Counted from the stretch's first letter, positions 9,565 to 19,527 are shown. The stretch is DNA of 64,000 nucleotides from Methylophilus sp. (GCA_030696695.1 JAUYRP010000013.1:1-64000), one strand, 5' to 3'. Notes: generated by a model from the letters alone, not told the origin. Made by a program: numbers and translations.

Positions 9565-10713
9565 CTAGGCTGCAATTGCAGTCATCGCTTTTAATCGTTG
9601 TACTTCTTGTTTCAACGCTACTAAAAAAGCCTCTACTTGTGCTGCTGTATTGTGTTGGCCCAAGCTAACGCGTACAGAGCCTCTGGCTAAATCTTCTTCA
9701 ATGCCCATCGCCAACAGTACATGACTGGGCTCATTGCTATCGCTAGAGCAGGCAGAACCACTTGCTACTGCAAAGCCTGCTTTATCTAAGGCTGTCACTA
9801 AAGTTTCACCTTCCACATTGGGGAAAGCAAAAAAACTAGTATTGGGTAAACGTTTAGCACTGTTGACACCAAATATGTTGGCATTTAACTGCCTTAGCCC
9901 AACTTCTAACTGGTCGCGTAGCACGCTTGTGAGTTGCTGATAAGCGTTTAAACTATTTATAGCAAGTGCGCATGCCGCACCAAACCCCACAATTGCAGCC
10001 ACATTTTCTGTGCCACTACGCAACCCTTTTTCTTGCCCGCCACCTAATAATAGGGGTTGTATGTCTACACGTTTATCTAAAATCAATGCGCCAGCACCAA
10101 GTGGACCGCCAATTTTATGGCTAGATAAGGTCATGGCATGCACACCCAGTGCATTAAAATCTACTGCTACTTTACCCAATGCCTGTACTGCATCGGTATG
10201 CACAAAGGTTTTATGTTGCCTAGCCATTGCACTCACCTCTGACAACGGCTGTAACACACCAGTTTCGTTATTGGCTAACATGGTTGAAATCAAACCAGTC
10301 TGCACTTTCAACAATGCTTGCAAGTGCGCCAAATCAAGTTGACCTTGGGCATCTACGTTAATCGTATTCACCAACCATCCGCTTGTACGCATATGCATAG
10401 CAGGACGAGTGACACATGGGTGTTCGATACTGCTGATCAATAGTTGCGCAGGGTCTAAATTCGCTGTGATGCCACGTACCGCAAAATTATTGGCCTCTGT
10501 GCCGCTGGCAGTGAAAACCACTTGCGACGCTTGTACACCTACTGCTTCTGCAACTTGCGTTCTAGCTAACTCAACGGCATCACGCGCATTGCGACCAAAT
10601 ACGTGCCGACTAGTCGGATTGCCATGCTGTTGTTTCATCAAAGGCAACATCAATTCCAGCACTTCGGGTAGAAGCGCGGTAGTGCTGTTGTGATCAAAAA
10701 ACACAGTATTCAT
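9565..10713 (-). CDS. Second cysteine desulfurase (NifS/IscS-like)
   Basis: A 382-residue PLP-dependent desulfurase, distinct from the IscS just downstream. The PLP lysine is K200 (LSSHKIGGP) and the active-site cysteine is C322 (ASGSACSSDSNEPSH). It is shorter than IscS and has NifS-like N-terminal spacing (FFDHNSTTALLPEV). Its ATG overlaps the iscR stop by one base (TAATG), so it is translationally coupled to iscR. Tandem desulfurases in one isc operon are less common than the single-iscS arrangement. It could be a specialised sulfur donor; both active sites look intact. Confidence 0.88.
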   Translation of the reverse strand: MNTVFFDHNSTTALLPEVLELMLPLMKQQHGNPTSRHVFGRNARDAVELARTQVAEAVGVQASQVVFTASGTEANNFAVRGITANLDPAQLLISSIEHPCVTRPAMHMRTSGWLVNTINVDAQGQLDLAHLQALLKVQTGLISTMLANNETGVLQPLSEVSAMARQHKTFVHTDAVQALGKVAVDFNALGVHAMTLSSHKIGGPLGAGALILDKRVDIQPLLLGGGQEKGLRSGTENVAAIVGFGAACALAINSLNAYQQLTSVLRDQLEVGLRQLNANIFGVNSAKRLPNTSFFAFPNVEGETLVTALDKAGFAVASGSACSSDSNEPSHVLLAMGIEEDLARGSVRVSLGQHNTAAQVEAFLVALKQEVQRLKAMTAIAA

Positions 10714-11189
10714 TAGGCGCTAATCGCCTCCACTGTAGTCGTTTTACGTGGCGCAAATACAACTGCATTTTCACATTTGCCATTATTGCGCTGTGTTTCC
10801 ACCATATCCGCTAATGTGACGCCAGATAAATACTCTAAAATTTTGCCATTGAGTGATGTCCATAAATCATGGGTCATACAACGACCTTCATCATGACAAT
10901 TTTCATTGCCACCACATTGCGTCGCATCAATCAATTCATCCACTGCAGTAATAATGCTAGAGACTGAAATCTCATGGTGCGGTTTAGCCAATCGGTATCC
11001 ACCACCTGGCCCGCGCACACTGGTCACCAAACCTTGACGGCGTAAGCGACTAAATAATTGTTCCAAATAAGACAGAGAAATGCTTTGGCGCTCGCTGATC
11101 CCAGCCAATGTCACAGGTTTGTCTGCTTCATATAGCGCAATGTCTAGCATTGCAGTGACTGCAAAGCGTCCTTTAGTAGTCAATCGCAT
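10713..11189 (-). CDS. iscR: Rrf2-family Fe-S regulator IscR
   Basis: A 158-residue transcription factor with an N-terminal winged helix ([19 protein letters not shown]) and the [2Fe-2S] ligands C92, C98 and C104 plus H107 ([16 protein letters not shown]). In the family, holo-IscR represses the isc operon when clusters are plentiful. A near-consensus type 1 site overlaps its own promoter at 11229-11253, which supports autoregulation. It is the first gene of the isc operon. Confidence 0.96.
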   Translation of the reverse strand: MRLTTKGRFAVTAMLDIALYEADKPVTLAGISERQSISLSYLEQLFSRLRRQGLVTSVRGPGGGYRLAKPHHEISVSSIITAVDELIDATQCGGNENCHDEGRCMTHDLWTSLNGKILEYLSGVTLADMVETQRNNGKCENAVVFAPRKTTTVEAISA

Positions 11190-11220
11190 AATCGTGTGTA
11201 TACCGTTTTAAACAAAGTGT

Positions 11221-11253
11221 ATTTTATAATAACCTACTATTTTAGTCAATTAT
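11221..11253 (-). promoter_or_regulatory. iscR promoter with type 1 IscR operator
   Basis: On the minus strand TTGACT (complement of 11244-11249) is separated by exactly 17 bp from TAAAAT (complement of 11221-11226), a good sigma-70 promoter. Over it lies the 25-bp pattern ATA-N4-ACT-N5-AGT-N4-TAT at 11229-11253, matching the described type 1 IscR consensus in all its anchored triplets. The site ends 40 bp upstream of the iscR start. Holo-IscR binding here would block the polymerase. Confidence 0.88.
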
Positions 11254-11304
11254 TACTATACTTGGTTCAATATGCTGTGAAGTTATTAATGGCAGGTAAG
11301 TAAG

Positions 11305-12048
11305 TTAATAGACATTTGGCTTTTTGGACGCAAATGCTTCACCTACTTCTGATTCGGATTGCGCATCACTTAGCTTAGCTAGTTCAGCTTTAAGTGCGGT
11401 CAATTCCACATCTTGCTTATTGGCATGATCCAACAAGCTATGTATCGCTTTGGTAATCGGGTCATTTTCATCATTCCCAACGGCATATGCGCTAAAGCCG
11501 ATTTTTTGTGCGGTATCGTCGCGTTTTTTCTGTTTCTCTTCTTCTAAGATACGCGCTGGTATGCCTACTGCAGTTGCGTTTTCAGGCACATCTTTCACTA
11601 CCACAGCATTAGAGCCAATTTTAGCGTTTTTGCCTATGGTGATGGGTCCAAGTACTTTAGCGCCAGCACCAATCACTACGCCTGTTTCTAAGGTGGGGTG
11701 GCGTTTGCCTTTGTTCCAAGAGGTGCCACCTAGCGTCACACCGTGATATAAGGTGCAATCATCCCCAATCACAGCAGTTTCACCAATCACTACACCCATG
11801 CCATGGTCTATAAAGACGCGGCGGCCAATGGTGGCGCCGGGATGAATTTCAATACCAGTGAGCCAACGCCCAATATGTGAAAACATGCGGCCTAACCAAA
11901 AGAAGCGTTTGTTCCACAGCCAGTGGCTAAAGCGGTGCATGATGAGCGCATGCACGCCAGGGTAAGTGGTCAGAATCTCAAAATGCGTGCGGGCAGCGGG
12001 ATCGCGGTCAAACACAATGGAGATATCTTCTTTTAAGTGGTTAAACAT
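11305..12048 (-). CDS. cysE: Serine O-acetyltransferase CysE
   Basis: About 247 residues from ATG 12048 ([21 protein letters not shown], the usual CysE start). The reading frame is open to a TTG at 12102, but that extension looks like promoter sequence. It makes O-acetylserine from serine and acetyl-CoA, the first step of cysteine synthesis. The left-handed beta-helix hexapeptide repeats and the catalytic [14 protein letters not shown] and [11 protein letters not shown] segments are present. It lies upstream of iscR on the same strand, so cysteine supply and cysteine-consuming Fe-S assembly are neighbours. Confidence 0.92.
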   Translation of the reverse strand: MFNHLKEDISIVFDRDPAARTHFEILTTYPGVHALIMHRFSHWLWNKRFFWLGRMFSHIGRWLTGIEIHPGATIGRRVFIDHGMGVVIGETAVIGDDCTLYHGVTLGGTSWNKGKRHPTLETGVVIGAGAKVLGPITIGKNAKIGSNAVVVKDVPENATAVGIPARILEEEKQKKRDDTAQKIGFSAYAVGNDENDPITKAIHSLLDHANKQDVELTALKAELAKLSDAQSESEVGEAFASKKPNVY

Positions 12049-12141
12049 ATGGGTGGGTAAATACAAAGACCAAGAATGATTCAAAGCGGTATTATGCCAC
12101 AAAATAATAGTTGAATAAATTACTAGGTTAATAGCCGTACG

Positions 12142-12885
12142 CTAATATTTGGTGTGCTTTTTGGGTGTGACGCTCAGTGTAAGAATGCCGCGCAAGAGAT
12201 TCACTTCTTCTTTTTCTAGACGGGTGCGGCCATATAAACGACGTAACCGTTCGAATAGTTTTTTGGGTGCACGTGGGTTGATGTAACCTATGTGTTCCAA
12301 CACTTCGCGCATGTGTTCATAAAAGCGCTCTAAATCCTCTTGCGTCGCCAACTCGGCTGGTTTTTCTTGATAGTGCAATTCGCCTGAGGTAATCGCCATA
12401 CGCAGTTCGTAACACATAATCTGCACAGCCTGCGCGAGATTAAGTGAGGTGTATTCTGGGTTAGCAGGAATGGTCGCCAACATGTGACATCGGTCGGCCT
12501 CTTCGTTGGATAGTCCGCTCATTTCTGTGCCAAACACCAGCGCAATTTGGTGATGTGCCACCGCCATGTTTTTCACGTCAGCGGCAGCCTCACGCACAGT
12601 CACTACTTGCTGCGACAGCGAACGTTGTTTGCCGCTCACCCCAATCACAAGCTGACAATCTGCAATTGCTTCCTCCAAGGTTTGTGTGACCACAGCTGTA
12701 TCAAGTAAATCAGCAGCATTCACTGCCAAAGCATTAGCTTCGCTTGCTGGAAAATGCTTAGGACGTACCAGATAGAGTCGGCTCAAGCCCATAGTTTTCA
12801 TGGCGCGTGCAGTTGAGCCAATATTGCCTGGGTGGCTGGTTTGGCAGAGGACAATACGAATGTGGTTGAAAATGGAGTCAGTCAT
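12142..12885 (-). CDS. trmJ: tRNA (cytidine/uridine-32-2'-O)-methyltransferase TrmJ
   Basis: A 247-residue SPOUT-fold RNA methylase using S-adenosylmethionine. Motif 1 lies in HPGNIGSTARAMK near residues 18-30, the SAM-binding knot in LVFGTEMSGLSNEE near 128-141 and TSLNLAQAVQIMCYE near 155-169. The length equals E. coli TrmJ (246). A small C-terminal helical domain is present. It is transcribed away from suhB across a 118-bp gap and probably continues into cysE, since trmJ sits next to cysE or iscR in many proteobacteria. Confidence 0.92.
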   Translation of the reverse strand: MTDSIFNHIRIVLCQTSHPGNIGSTARAMKTMGLSRLYLVRPKHFPASEANALAVNAADLLDTAVVTQTLEEAIADCQLVIGVSGKQRSLSQQVVTVREAAADVKNMAVAHHQIALVFGTEMSGLSNEEADRCHMLATIPANPEYTSLNLAQAVQIMCYELRMAITSGELHYQEKPAELATQEDLERFYEHMREVLEHIGYINPRAPKKLFERLRRLYGRTRLEKEEVNLLRGILTLSVTPKKHTKY

Positions 12886-13003
12886 AGCGTGATGATCATT
12901 GGGCTTTTGGATTAGTAGTGGTTAGGTGAACTTGGTCTTTGGTCTAAGTGGGCTTAAATGCTAAAATGCTATTTTACAGTACATCACGCAAAGACCACTC
13001 ATA

Positions 13004-13816
13004 ATGCATCCCATATTAAACGTTGCGACCAAAGCAGCCCGTGAGGCAGGTAAGATTATTAACCGCGCTTCACAAGACGTTGGTTCGCTCAAAATACAAA
13101 CCAAAGACTATAACGATTTTGTCAGCGAAGTTGACCGTGCCGCTGAGGATGCCATTATCAGCATATTAAAAGAAGCCTATCCAACCCATGGGTTTTATGG
13201 CGAAGAAACTGGCAAAACTAACTCAGAAGCTGAAAGCATTTGGATTATCGACCCACTGGACGGGACGACCAACTTTTTACATAACTTTCCATCCTATTGT
13301 GTATCCATTGCTTTGCAAGAAAAAGGCGTGCTCACACAAGCGGTGATCTATGACCCAGTGCATAACGATTTATTCACTGCCACCAGAGGGCGCGGTGCGT
13401 TCTTGAATGATAAGCGTATTCGTGTGACTAATCGTAGTAAGTTGCAAGACAGCCTGATTTCAACAGGCTTTCCATTCAAAGACTTTAGTTATTTAGATAC
13501 CTATCTAGATATATTTAAAGATATGGCTAAAAAGACCTCGGGTTTGCGCCGCCCTGGTTCAGCCGCGCTAGATTTGGCTTATGTGGCTGCAGGGTATGCA
13601 GATGGTTTTTTTGAAATTAACCTATCGCCTTGGGATATTGCAGCTGGCGCGCTCTTGGTGCAAGAGGCAGGCGGTATTGTGGGTGATTTTGAAGGAAACG
13701 AAAGCTGGTTAAGAACCGGCAATATTGTGGCAGCAAACCCAAAAGTGTTTGGGCAAATGCTACAGGTGATTGCGCCACACTTAACAGAGCGCATTAAAAC
13801 ACCAACCCTCGAGTAA
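13004..13816 (+). CDS. suhB: Inositol-1-monophosphatase family protein SuhB
   Basis: A 270-residue Mg-dependent phosphatase of the IMPase family. The metal site is visible as the Glu of GEETG near residue 68, then DPLDGTTNF near 85-93, and the later WDIAAG near 212. E. coli SuhB (267 residues) is both an inositol phosphatase and a partner in rRNA transcription antitermination. It diverges from trmJ and precedes mutS by 11 bp, so suhB and mutS may share a transcript. Confidence 0.93.
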   Translation: MHPILNVATKAAREAGKIINRASQDVGSLKIQTKDYNDFVSEVDRAAEDAIISILKEAYPTHGFYGEETGKTNSEAESIWIIDPLDGTTNFLHNFPSYCVSIALQEKGVLTQAVIYDPVHNDLFTATRGRGAFLNDKRIRVTNRSKLQDSLISTGFPFKDFSYLDTYLDIFKDMAKKTSGLRRPGSAALDLAYVAAGYADGFFEINLSPWDIAAGALLVQEAGGIVGDFEGNESWLRTGNIVAANPKVFGQMLQVIAPHLTERIKTPTLE

Positions 13817-13827
13817 CGCTCAAACTT

Positions 13828-16419
13828 GTGTCGATTACACCTGAAACACTAGAACAGACGCAAGCGTTCGCTCAGCACACCCCCATGATGCGCCAATATT
13901 TGGCGCTAAAAGCACAACATCCCGATATGTTGCTGTTTTATCGCATGGGGGATTTTTACGAGCTTTTTTTTGAAGACGCGGAAAAAGCTTCACGTCTATT
14001 AGGTATTACACTCACGCGCCGCGGTAGCAGTAATGGCGAGCCGATTAAAATGGCAGGTGTGCCGTACCATGCCGCTGAGCAATACCTGGCAAAGCTTGCC
14101 AAAATGGGTGAAGCGGTGGCCATCTGCGAGCAGATAGGTGACCCCGCAACTAGCAAAGGCCCTGTAGCACGCGAAGTCGCGCGTATTCTCACACCTGGCA
14201 CATTGACCGATGCTGCCTTGCTCGATGAAACGCGTGATAATCCGCTGTTAGGTATTTACGCAGCTGAGGGTGTGATTGGCCTAGCCAGATTAAATCTTAC
14301 TTCAGGCGATTTTGTACTGAGTGAAATTGCTGTTGGACATTTAGCGCAAGAGTTAGAGCGCATTCACCCTGCTGAGATTGTGTGTGATGACCATTTTCAG
14401 CATCCAGCACTGTCAAATTTCAAGGCGGCCAAAAAGCGCCTAGCACCTTGGCAGTTTGATCTAGATGCGGCGACTACCACTTTAGCCAAGCAACTCAATA
14501 CACTAGATTTAGCTGGCTTTGGTTGCCAGACCATGCCAAATGCGATTTCCGCTGCGGGCGCTTTGTTGGATTATGTCAGGCATACACAACGCACTGCATT
14601 GCCGCACATTACGGCAATTGCTGTAGAGCAAACCAGCCAATATCTACAATTGGATGCCGCCACTCGGCGCAACTTAGAAATTGACACGACCATTCGTGGT
14701 GAAGCTTCACCCACCTTGTATTCATTGTTAAATACAACCCAAACCGCCATGGGGGCTAGATTGTTACGGCATTGGTTACACCATCCGTTACGCGCGCATC
14801 AACCAGTGCAAATGCGTCATCAAGCAGTTGGCGAACTGATGCAACATCACATTTGGGACAGTTTGCAGAACCTGCTTAAATCAGTGGGTGATATTGAGCG
14901 CATTACAGCACGCGTAGCCTTGAGGACGGCGCGTCCGCGAGATTTGTCTAGTTTAAGAGAAAGCTTACTGCAGTTGCCGCATATTCAAGCGCAATTGGCA
15001 CAAGCACAATCATCGTTGCTACAAACGTTGGGTGCAAGCTTGCAAGCGCCCAAAGATGTCGTTGATTTGCTCAATAAATCCATACGCAGTGAGCCCTCTG
15101 TGGTGTTGCGCGAAGGGGGTGTGATCGCTGATGGTTATGATGCGGATCTCGATGAGTTGCGGAGTATACAAACCAATCATGGTGATTTCTTATTGCAATT
15201 TGAGGCAGCAGAAAAAGCACGTACAGGCTTACAAAACTTAAAAGTAGAGTTTAACAGCGTGCATGGGTTTTACATTGAGATTAGCCGGGCACAAGCTGAT
15301 AATGCGCCTGCAGAATACCGCAGACGTCAAACTTTAAAAAATGTAGAACGCTTTATCACGCCAGAGCTGAAAGCGTTTGAGGACAAAGTGCTGAGTGCCA
15401 ATGACCGTGCGTTAGCGCGCGAGAAAATGTTGTACGAGCAAGTTTTGGATGGTTTAGCGCCTTTTATTCGTGAACTGCACATGAATGCAGGGGCCGTAGC
15501 AAGCTTAGATGTGTTGTGCTGTTTTGCAGAGCGCGCAGAATCATTACATTATGTGCAGCCCTATTTCACACCTGAGGCCGGCTTACGCATTGAGGCAGGG
15601 CGCCATCCGGTAGTAGAAAATATCAGCCAGCCCTATGTGTCGAACGATGTGATGTTAAACCCTTATCGACAATTATTATTGATTACAGGCCCGAATATGG
15701 GGGGTAAATCCACCTATATGCGCCAAACGGCATTGATTGTGTTGATGGCGTATTGTGGTTGCTTTGTACCTGCCAGTGTTGCGCAGATTGGTGAAATCGA
15801 CCGTATCTTCACCCGTATAGGTGCCTCGGATGATTTGGCGGGTGGCCGCTCAACCTTTATGGTCGAGATGACAGAAACTGCCAATATTTTGCATAATGCC
15901 ACCGATAAAAGTTTGGTATTGCTGGATGAAATTGGACGTGGCACCAGTACTTTTGACGGCTTAAGTTTGGCATGGGCAGTGGCCAAACAATTGTTGGAAA
16001 AAAATAAATCACTCACGTTATTTGCTACACACTACTTTGAGCTGACGCGCATTGTCGATGAAGCTAAACATGCGGCGAACGTGCATTTAGATGCGGTCGA
16101 GCATGGACAAGGAATCGTGTTTTTGCATAAAGTAGAAGAGGGTGCAGCCAACCAAAGTTATGGTATTCAAGTAGCGCAATTGGCTGGGATTCCCAAGTCT
16201 GTGGTGCAATTAGCCAAACGCAAACTCACGCAATTGGAGAATAATCAAATTGCACAAAACACGCATCAACCCGATATGTTTACGGCAATTGAGGAACCTA
16301 TGCCGGTTGCATTGCATCCAATCGTTGCAGAAATTGAAGCGATGCAGCCAGATGATCTGACTCCTAAACAGGCTTTAGAATTGCTGTACCAACTTAAAAA
16401 AACAGTTGACAGTACTTAG
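13828..16419 (+). CDS. mutS: DNA mismatch repair protein MutS
   Basis: An 863-residue mismatch-recognition ATPase. The N-terminal mismatch domain has the GDFYELF motif near residues 43-49 (Phe-X-Glu reading head). The ABC-type ATPase has Walker [10 protein letters not shown] at about 618-626 and Walker [15 protein letters not shown] near 695-708. The start is GTG 13828, because the reading frame aligns with the family's N-terminus (HTPMMRQYL near residue 17); no ATG occurs before codon 20. Its stop overlaps the stop of the convergent PEP-CTERM gene. Confidence 0.97.
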   Translation: MSITPETLEQTQAFAQHTPMMRQYLALKAQHPDMLLFYRMGDFYELFFEDAEKASRLLGITLTRRGSSNGEPIKMAGVPYHAAEQYLAKLAKMGEAVAICEQIGDPATSKGPVAREVARILTPGTLTDAALLDETRDNPLLGIYAAEGVIGLARLNLTSGDFVLSEIAVGHLAQELERIHPAEIVCDDHFQHPALSNFKAAKKRLAPWQFDLDAATTTLAKQLNTLDLAGFGCQTMPNAISAAGALLDYVRHTQRTALPHITAIAVEQTSQYLQLDAATRRNLEIDTTIRGEASPTLYSLLNTTQTAMGARLLRHWLHHPLRAHQPVQMRHQAVGELMQHHIWDSLQNLLKSVGDIERITARVALRTARPRDLSSLRESLLQLPHIQAQLAQAQSSLLQTLGASLQAPKDVVDLLNKSIRSEPSVVLREGGVIADGYDADLDELRSIQTNHGDFLLQFEAAEKARTGLQNLKVEFNSVHGFYIEISRAQADNAPAEYRRRQTLKNVERFITPELKAFEDKVLSANDRALAREKMLYEQVLDGLAPFIRELHMNAGAVASLDVLCCFAERAESLHYVQPYFTPEAGLRIEAGRHPVVENISQPYVSNDVMLNPYRQLLLITGPNMGGKSTYMRQTALIVLMAYCGCFVPASVAQIGEIDRIFTRIGASDDLAGGRSTFMVEMTETANILHNATDKSLVLLDEIGRGTSTFDGLSLAWAVAKQLLEKNKSLTLFATHYFELTRIVDEAKHAANVHLDAVEHGQGIVFLHKVEEGAANQSYGIQVAQLAGIPKSVVQLAKRKLTQLENNQIAQNTHQPDMFTAIEEPMPVALHPIVAEIEAMQPDDLTPKQALELLYQLKKTVDST

Positions 16420-17000
16420 GCTGTTTTCCTTATACCAATCAAGCTTAATATTCCAGATATTAAAAGTAATGCTGCACCGGGTAATGGTACAGCAGACACG
16501 CTCGGTGTAATTTCTAAGTTGTCTGCAATCCATATGGCTGCGTTACTGTTAATGTGAAAGGCATCAATTTGATTCCAATTTAGAATGATTGAGGACACTG
16601 AAATATTGTTTAGGTCATAAGAGTCCGAAGTGTAAATCTTTTGGTTATTTAAGTAGCCTTCAAATTGAACTTGAACATCCCCAGCGATGCCTTCACTCCA
16701 GAATCCACTTATGAAGTTAAATGAGCTTGAGTCTGTCATTCTAATGATGGTTGTATTGGCATTTAGGTAGCCAAATGCATTAAACAAAGCATTATTTTCA
16801 ATCCCAGTGTAATTTACATTAGGATCCATGTAAGGCGATACATCAATCACGCCAGTTGTGTTTGCGCTATTCCATGTAATTCCATTGTAACTATCTGGTA
16901 CGGGGTCAGAATTACCGCTTAGATCATCGAAGTTAATGACGTTGGCATGGGCTGTACTGAGTTGGAAAATTATTGCAAGAGTTAGGATAATTGTTTTCAT
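16416..17000 (-). CDS. PEP-CTERM-type (VPLP) exported protein
   Basis: A 194-residue secreted protein. It has an N-terminal signal peptide ([19 protein letters not shown]) and a C-terminal sorting tripartite signal: [21 protein letters not shown], a variant PEP motif, a hydrophobic helix and a basic end. The middle is rich in Asn, Ser, Asp and Thr and lacks enzyme motifs. Such proteins are processed by an exosortase and are linked to extracellular polysaccharide. No exosortase gene is in this window. Its stop codon overlaps that of mutS on the other strand by three bases. Confidence 0.75.
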   Translation of the reverse strand: MKTIILTLAIIFQLSTAHANVINFDDLSGNSDPVPDSYNGITWNSANTTGVIDVSPYMDPNVNYTGIENNALFNAFGYLNANTTIIRMTDSSSFNFISGFWSEGIAGDVQVQFEGYLNNQKIYTSDSYDLNNISVSSIILNWNQIDAFHINSNAAIWIADNLEITPSVSAVPLPGAALLLISGILSLIGIRKTA

Positions 17001-17121
17001 TATTAGTAGCCTTAATTTGTTTACTCAGGCATCGTAATTGAACCTATTAAACCTAACTATAGCCCTAATGGGTAGTAAAATTGTTATGTTCTAATTTACA
17101 ATTGATGATGAGGAATTACAA

Positions 17122-17721
17122 ATGCATAAACCAGCCATTACACAAACCCCTATCCACGATGTGCTTGCCAACCGTTGGAGCCCACGTGCCTATGATGCCA
17201 ATAAGCCAGTTTCTCAAACACAAATCATGAGTTTGTTGGAAGCCGCGCGTTGGGCGCCATCCTGTTTTGGTGACCAGCCATGGCGCTTTGTGGTGTGCGA
17301 CAAATCCAGCAACCCAGATGCTTGGCAAAAAGCATTTGATTGCTTAGTCCCTGGCAATCAAACCTGGGCACAACATGCGCCAGTCCTATTGTTGATTTGT
17401 GCCAATACTTTGTTTGGACATAATCAAAAGCCTAATCGCTGGGCGCCTTATGACACAGGTGCCGCAACAGAAAACTTATGCTTGCAAGCGACTGCATTAG
17501 GGTTGGTGGCGCATCAGATGGGTGGTTTTGATGCCGAAAAAGCACAAGCGGCGTTTGCAGTACCAGAACAATTTACACTGATGGCAATGGTCACTGTTGG
17601 TTACGCGACGGCAGCCGATATCTTGCCTGACGATTTACGTGAGCGTGAGTTGGCACCTAGAGAGCGTCGTCCGTTGGGTGAGTTGTTTTTTAATGGGGTG
17701 TGGGACAAGGCTATCGTCTGA
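17122..17721 (+). CDS. Nitroreductase family protein
   Basis: A 199-residue FMN-binding oxidoreductase of the nitroreductase fold. The N-terminal RWSPRAYD (about 17-24) and RWAPSCFGDQPWRFV (about 44-58) are the FMN phosphate and isoalloxazine contacts of the family, and HQMGGFD near 132-138 is the second conserved patch. Relatives reduce nitro compounds, quinones or flavins with NAD(P)H. The substrate cannot be told from sequence. It precedes a thioredoxin-like gene by 48 bp on the same strand and may be co-transcribed with it. Confidence 0.85.
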   Translation: MHKPAITQTPIHDVLANRWSPRAYDANKPVSQTQIMSLLEAARWAPSCFGDQPWRFVVCDKSSNPDAWQKAFDCLVPGNQTWAQHAPVLLLICANTLFGHNQKPNRWAPYDTGAATENLCLQATALGLVAHQMGGFDAEKAQAAFAVPEQFTLMAMVTVGYATAADILPDDLRERELAPRERRPLGELFFNGVWDKAIV

Positions 17722-17769
17722 TAGAATGTTAGCTTAATTTTTAATCAAAAGAGATATTAGGGGCTTGGT

Positions 17770-18135
17770 ATGGCTGTGGTTGCACTGAATAAAGCAAATT
17801 TTAAAGAGACAATTGAAAAAAATCCTTTTGTGATTGTGGATTTTTGGGCGCCTTGGTGTGATCCTTGTGTAGCGTTTACACCTACATTTGAAGCGGCTGC
17901 CGCTAATAACCCTGACATCGTGTTTGGCATGGTGAATACCGAAGCAGATCCTGAGATTTCAGAATATTTTGAAGTGAATCAAATCCCAGGAATTTTGGTG
18001 ATACGTGAACAAGCAGGTATTCATGCACAGGTCGGTGAAATTGGCGCACCAGCCTTTGATGAAATAATCAAATGGGCACGCGAATTTGATATGACGCCAG
18101 TTCGCGAGTATTACGCTGCTAACAAAGCTAAATAA
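17770..18135 (+). CDS. Thioredoxin-like protein
   Basis: A 121-residue single thioredoxin domain with the active site WAPWCDPC at about residues 27-34. The Cys-Asp-Pro-Cys pair differs from the Cys-Gly-Pro-Cys of TrxA. The cis-Pro segment NQIPGILVI lies near 75-83. No signal peptide is present, so it acts in the cytoplasm as a disulfide reductase or as a specialised redox partner, possibly of the upstream nitroreductase. A strong terminator follows. Confidence 0.85.
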   Translation: MAVVALNKANFKETIEKNPFVIVDFWAPWCDPCVAFTPTFEAAAANNPDIVFGMVNTEADPEISEYFEVNQIPGILVIREQAGIHAQVGEIGAPAFDEIIKWAREFDMTPVREYYAANKAK

Positions 18136-18153
18136 ATGTTAGAAAGTCGATGT

Positions 18154-18184
18154 AAAAAAAGCCACGAGGAATCGTGGCTTTTTT
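18154..18184 (+). terminator. Rho-independent terminator
   Basis: The stem GCCACGA (18161-18167) pairs with TCGTGGC (18172-18178) across a 4-nt loop, extended by a run of A before and of T after. It lies 19 bp after the thioredoxin-like gene and works for both strands, since the A/T flanks are symmetrical; the minus-strand membrane-protein gene ends just 14 bp beyond. Confidence 0.9.
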
Positions 18185-18197
18185 GTGCGTACTTACA

Positions 18198-18545
18198 TCA
18201 AAATCCACCAGTGAAGATAATACGAAATAAGTAAAATGCGCCAATCGCCATCATGAGATACATAGGGATATCGCCGGCTTTGGATTTCTCAGTTTTACTT
18301 GGAGACGAAGTCCATCGATTAAACAACCATCCCGCAAAAATAATCACTGGAATCAGCAACATGCCAGCAGTTGATTCAAACAATCGTCCAAACAAGGTTT
18401 TGATCAAGCCACCATCTTTGAAAAACTCAATGCCTAGGCCAATCAAACCGAGCAGCACCAGCAAGAAGGAAACGATAGAAATAATGATGGTGAGTTTGCT
18501 GTTGGGGTCTATCTTCGCGTTTTTTGCATATTTGTTTGGGTCCAT
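18198..18545 (-). CDS. Hypothetical small membrane protein
   Basis: 115 residues with a polar N-terminus (MDPNKYAKNAKIDPNSK) and three hydrophobic segments at about residues 18-42, 60-76 and 92-112. I recognise no named family and no catalytic motif. An AGGAG about 5 bases upstream of ATG 18545 supports translation. It is the last gene of the surE-pcm-nlpD run, in the place where rpoS sits in enterobacteria, but it is unrelated to a sigma factor. Confidence 0.65.
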   Translation of the reverse strand: MDPNKYAKNAKIDPNSKLTIIISIVSFLLVLLGLIGLGIEFFKDGGLIKTLFGRLFESTAGMLLIPVIIFAGWLFNRWTSSPSKTEKSKAGDIPMYLMMAIGAFYLFRIIFTGGF

Positions 18546-18585
18546 GACTGCTCCTTAAAAACGCTAACAATACAAACGTTGAAGT

Positions 18586-19524
18586 TTAATTCTGAGGCAG
18601 ATATTTTGCGGGATCAACCGATTTACCCTGTTGCCTGATCTCAAAATGTAGTTTTACAGAGTTACTGTCTGTATTGCCCATTTCTGCAATTTTTTGTCCA
18701 GCCGCAACGATTTGGCCCTCTTTGACGAGGAGTTTGTTGTTATGGGCGTAGACAGATAAAAAGGTTTTGTTATGCTTAATGATAATGAGTTTGCCATAAC
18801 CGCGTAAATCTGAGCCACTGTAAATCACTTTGCCACTGCTGGCTGCATTAATGGCTTGCCCAGCTGTCCCAGCAATATCAATGCCTTTGTTGGAGGCCTC
18901 ATTAAAGTTTGCCACCACTTTACCATTGGTTGGCCAAATCCATGTCACGGCATCACCAGTTGTCGCTTTGGTTTCCGCTGGTTTTGCTATTGCGACATCA
19001 GACGTTGCGGTCGGTTTATTGGAAACTTCACTGCTGGGCTTAGCCGCACCGCGGTTGAGTGCTTCTAAACTGTAGGGTTCACGAATTGCCTTAGGCTGCG
19101 ATAAAATTGGCGTGACAGCAGGCGGTGCAACCTTAGTTTCACTCATCGCTGCATCTGTTGTAATAGGCGTAACAACTACGTCACCTTCTTCAGTGGGTAT
19201 TGGTTTTTCTGTGGTACTGCCAGGTAAGCTTAGTATCTGTCCCACTTTAATTGGGTACGGCGGGCTTAAGTTGTTGACGCTGGCAATCTCTTTGTAATCG
19301 TAACCAAACTCCAAACCAATCGCATAGAGGGTATCGCCTTTTTTGACGGTGTATGTATTGGGTCGCCAATCTGTCCCTGATTTATTCGTACCGTTGTCTT
19401 TGGGGGGGGGGGCAGTAGGTTTGTTGACCGAGGTGTCTCGATTAATCACAGGGGCTGGCGGGCTACTAGCGCATGAAATAAGTGAGATAGAAGCAATGAC
19501 CAGTAAAATTTTTTGTAACATCAT
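18586..19524 (-). CDS. nlpD: NlpD-like LysM/M23 lipoprotein, amidase activator type
   Basis: A 312-residue outer-membrane lipoprotein: signal peptide with lipobox LISC (Cys about 18), a proline-rich linker, a LysM peptidoglycan-binding domain (YTVKKGDTLYAIG near 58-70), a low-complexity Pro/Thr/Ala linker, and a C-terminal M23-type domain (about 190-310). The M23 metal residues look incomplete: the HxH motif is replaced around SVYAHNN and KLHFEIRQ retains one His. This fits an amidase activator rather than a peptidase. It follows pcm by 3 bp. An 11-G run at 19402-19412 falls inside codons 37-41 (PTAPPPKD). Confidence 0.88.
   Translation of the reverse strand: MMLQKILLVIASISLISCASSPPAPVINRDTSVNKPTAPPPKDNGTNKSGTDWRPNTYTVKKGDTLYAIGLEFGYDYKEIASVNNLSPPYPIKVGQILSLPGSTTEKPIPTEEGDVVVTPITTDAAMSETKVAPPAVTPILSQPKAIREPYSLEALNRGAAKPSSEVSNKPTATSDVAIAKPAETKATTGDAVTWIWPTNGKVVANFNEASNKGIDIAGTAGQAINAASSGKVIYSGSDLRGYGKLIIIKHNKTFLSVYAHNNKLLVKEGQIVAAGQKIAEMGNTDSNSVKLHFEIRQQGKSVDPAKYLPQN
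19402..19412. repeat. 11-bp poly-G tract inside the nlpD-like gene
   Basis: Eleven consecutive G on the plus strand (C on the coding strand) encode part of the APPPK segment near residue 40 of the lipoprotein. The frame is open at 11; a change of one or two bases would truncate the protein before its LysM domain. Tracts of this length are prone to slipped-strand change and also to sequencing error. Confidence 0.95.
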
Positions 19525-19527
19525 AAG

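Noticed and set aside
18198..18545. rpoS expected after surE-pcm-nlpD
   Set aside because: The gene found here is a three-helix membrane protein with no sigma-factor motif.
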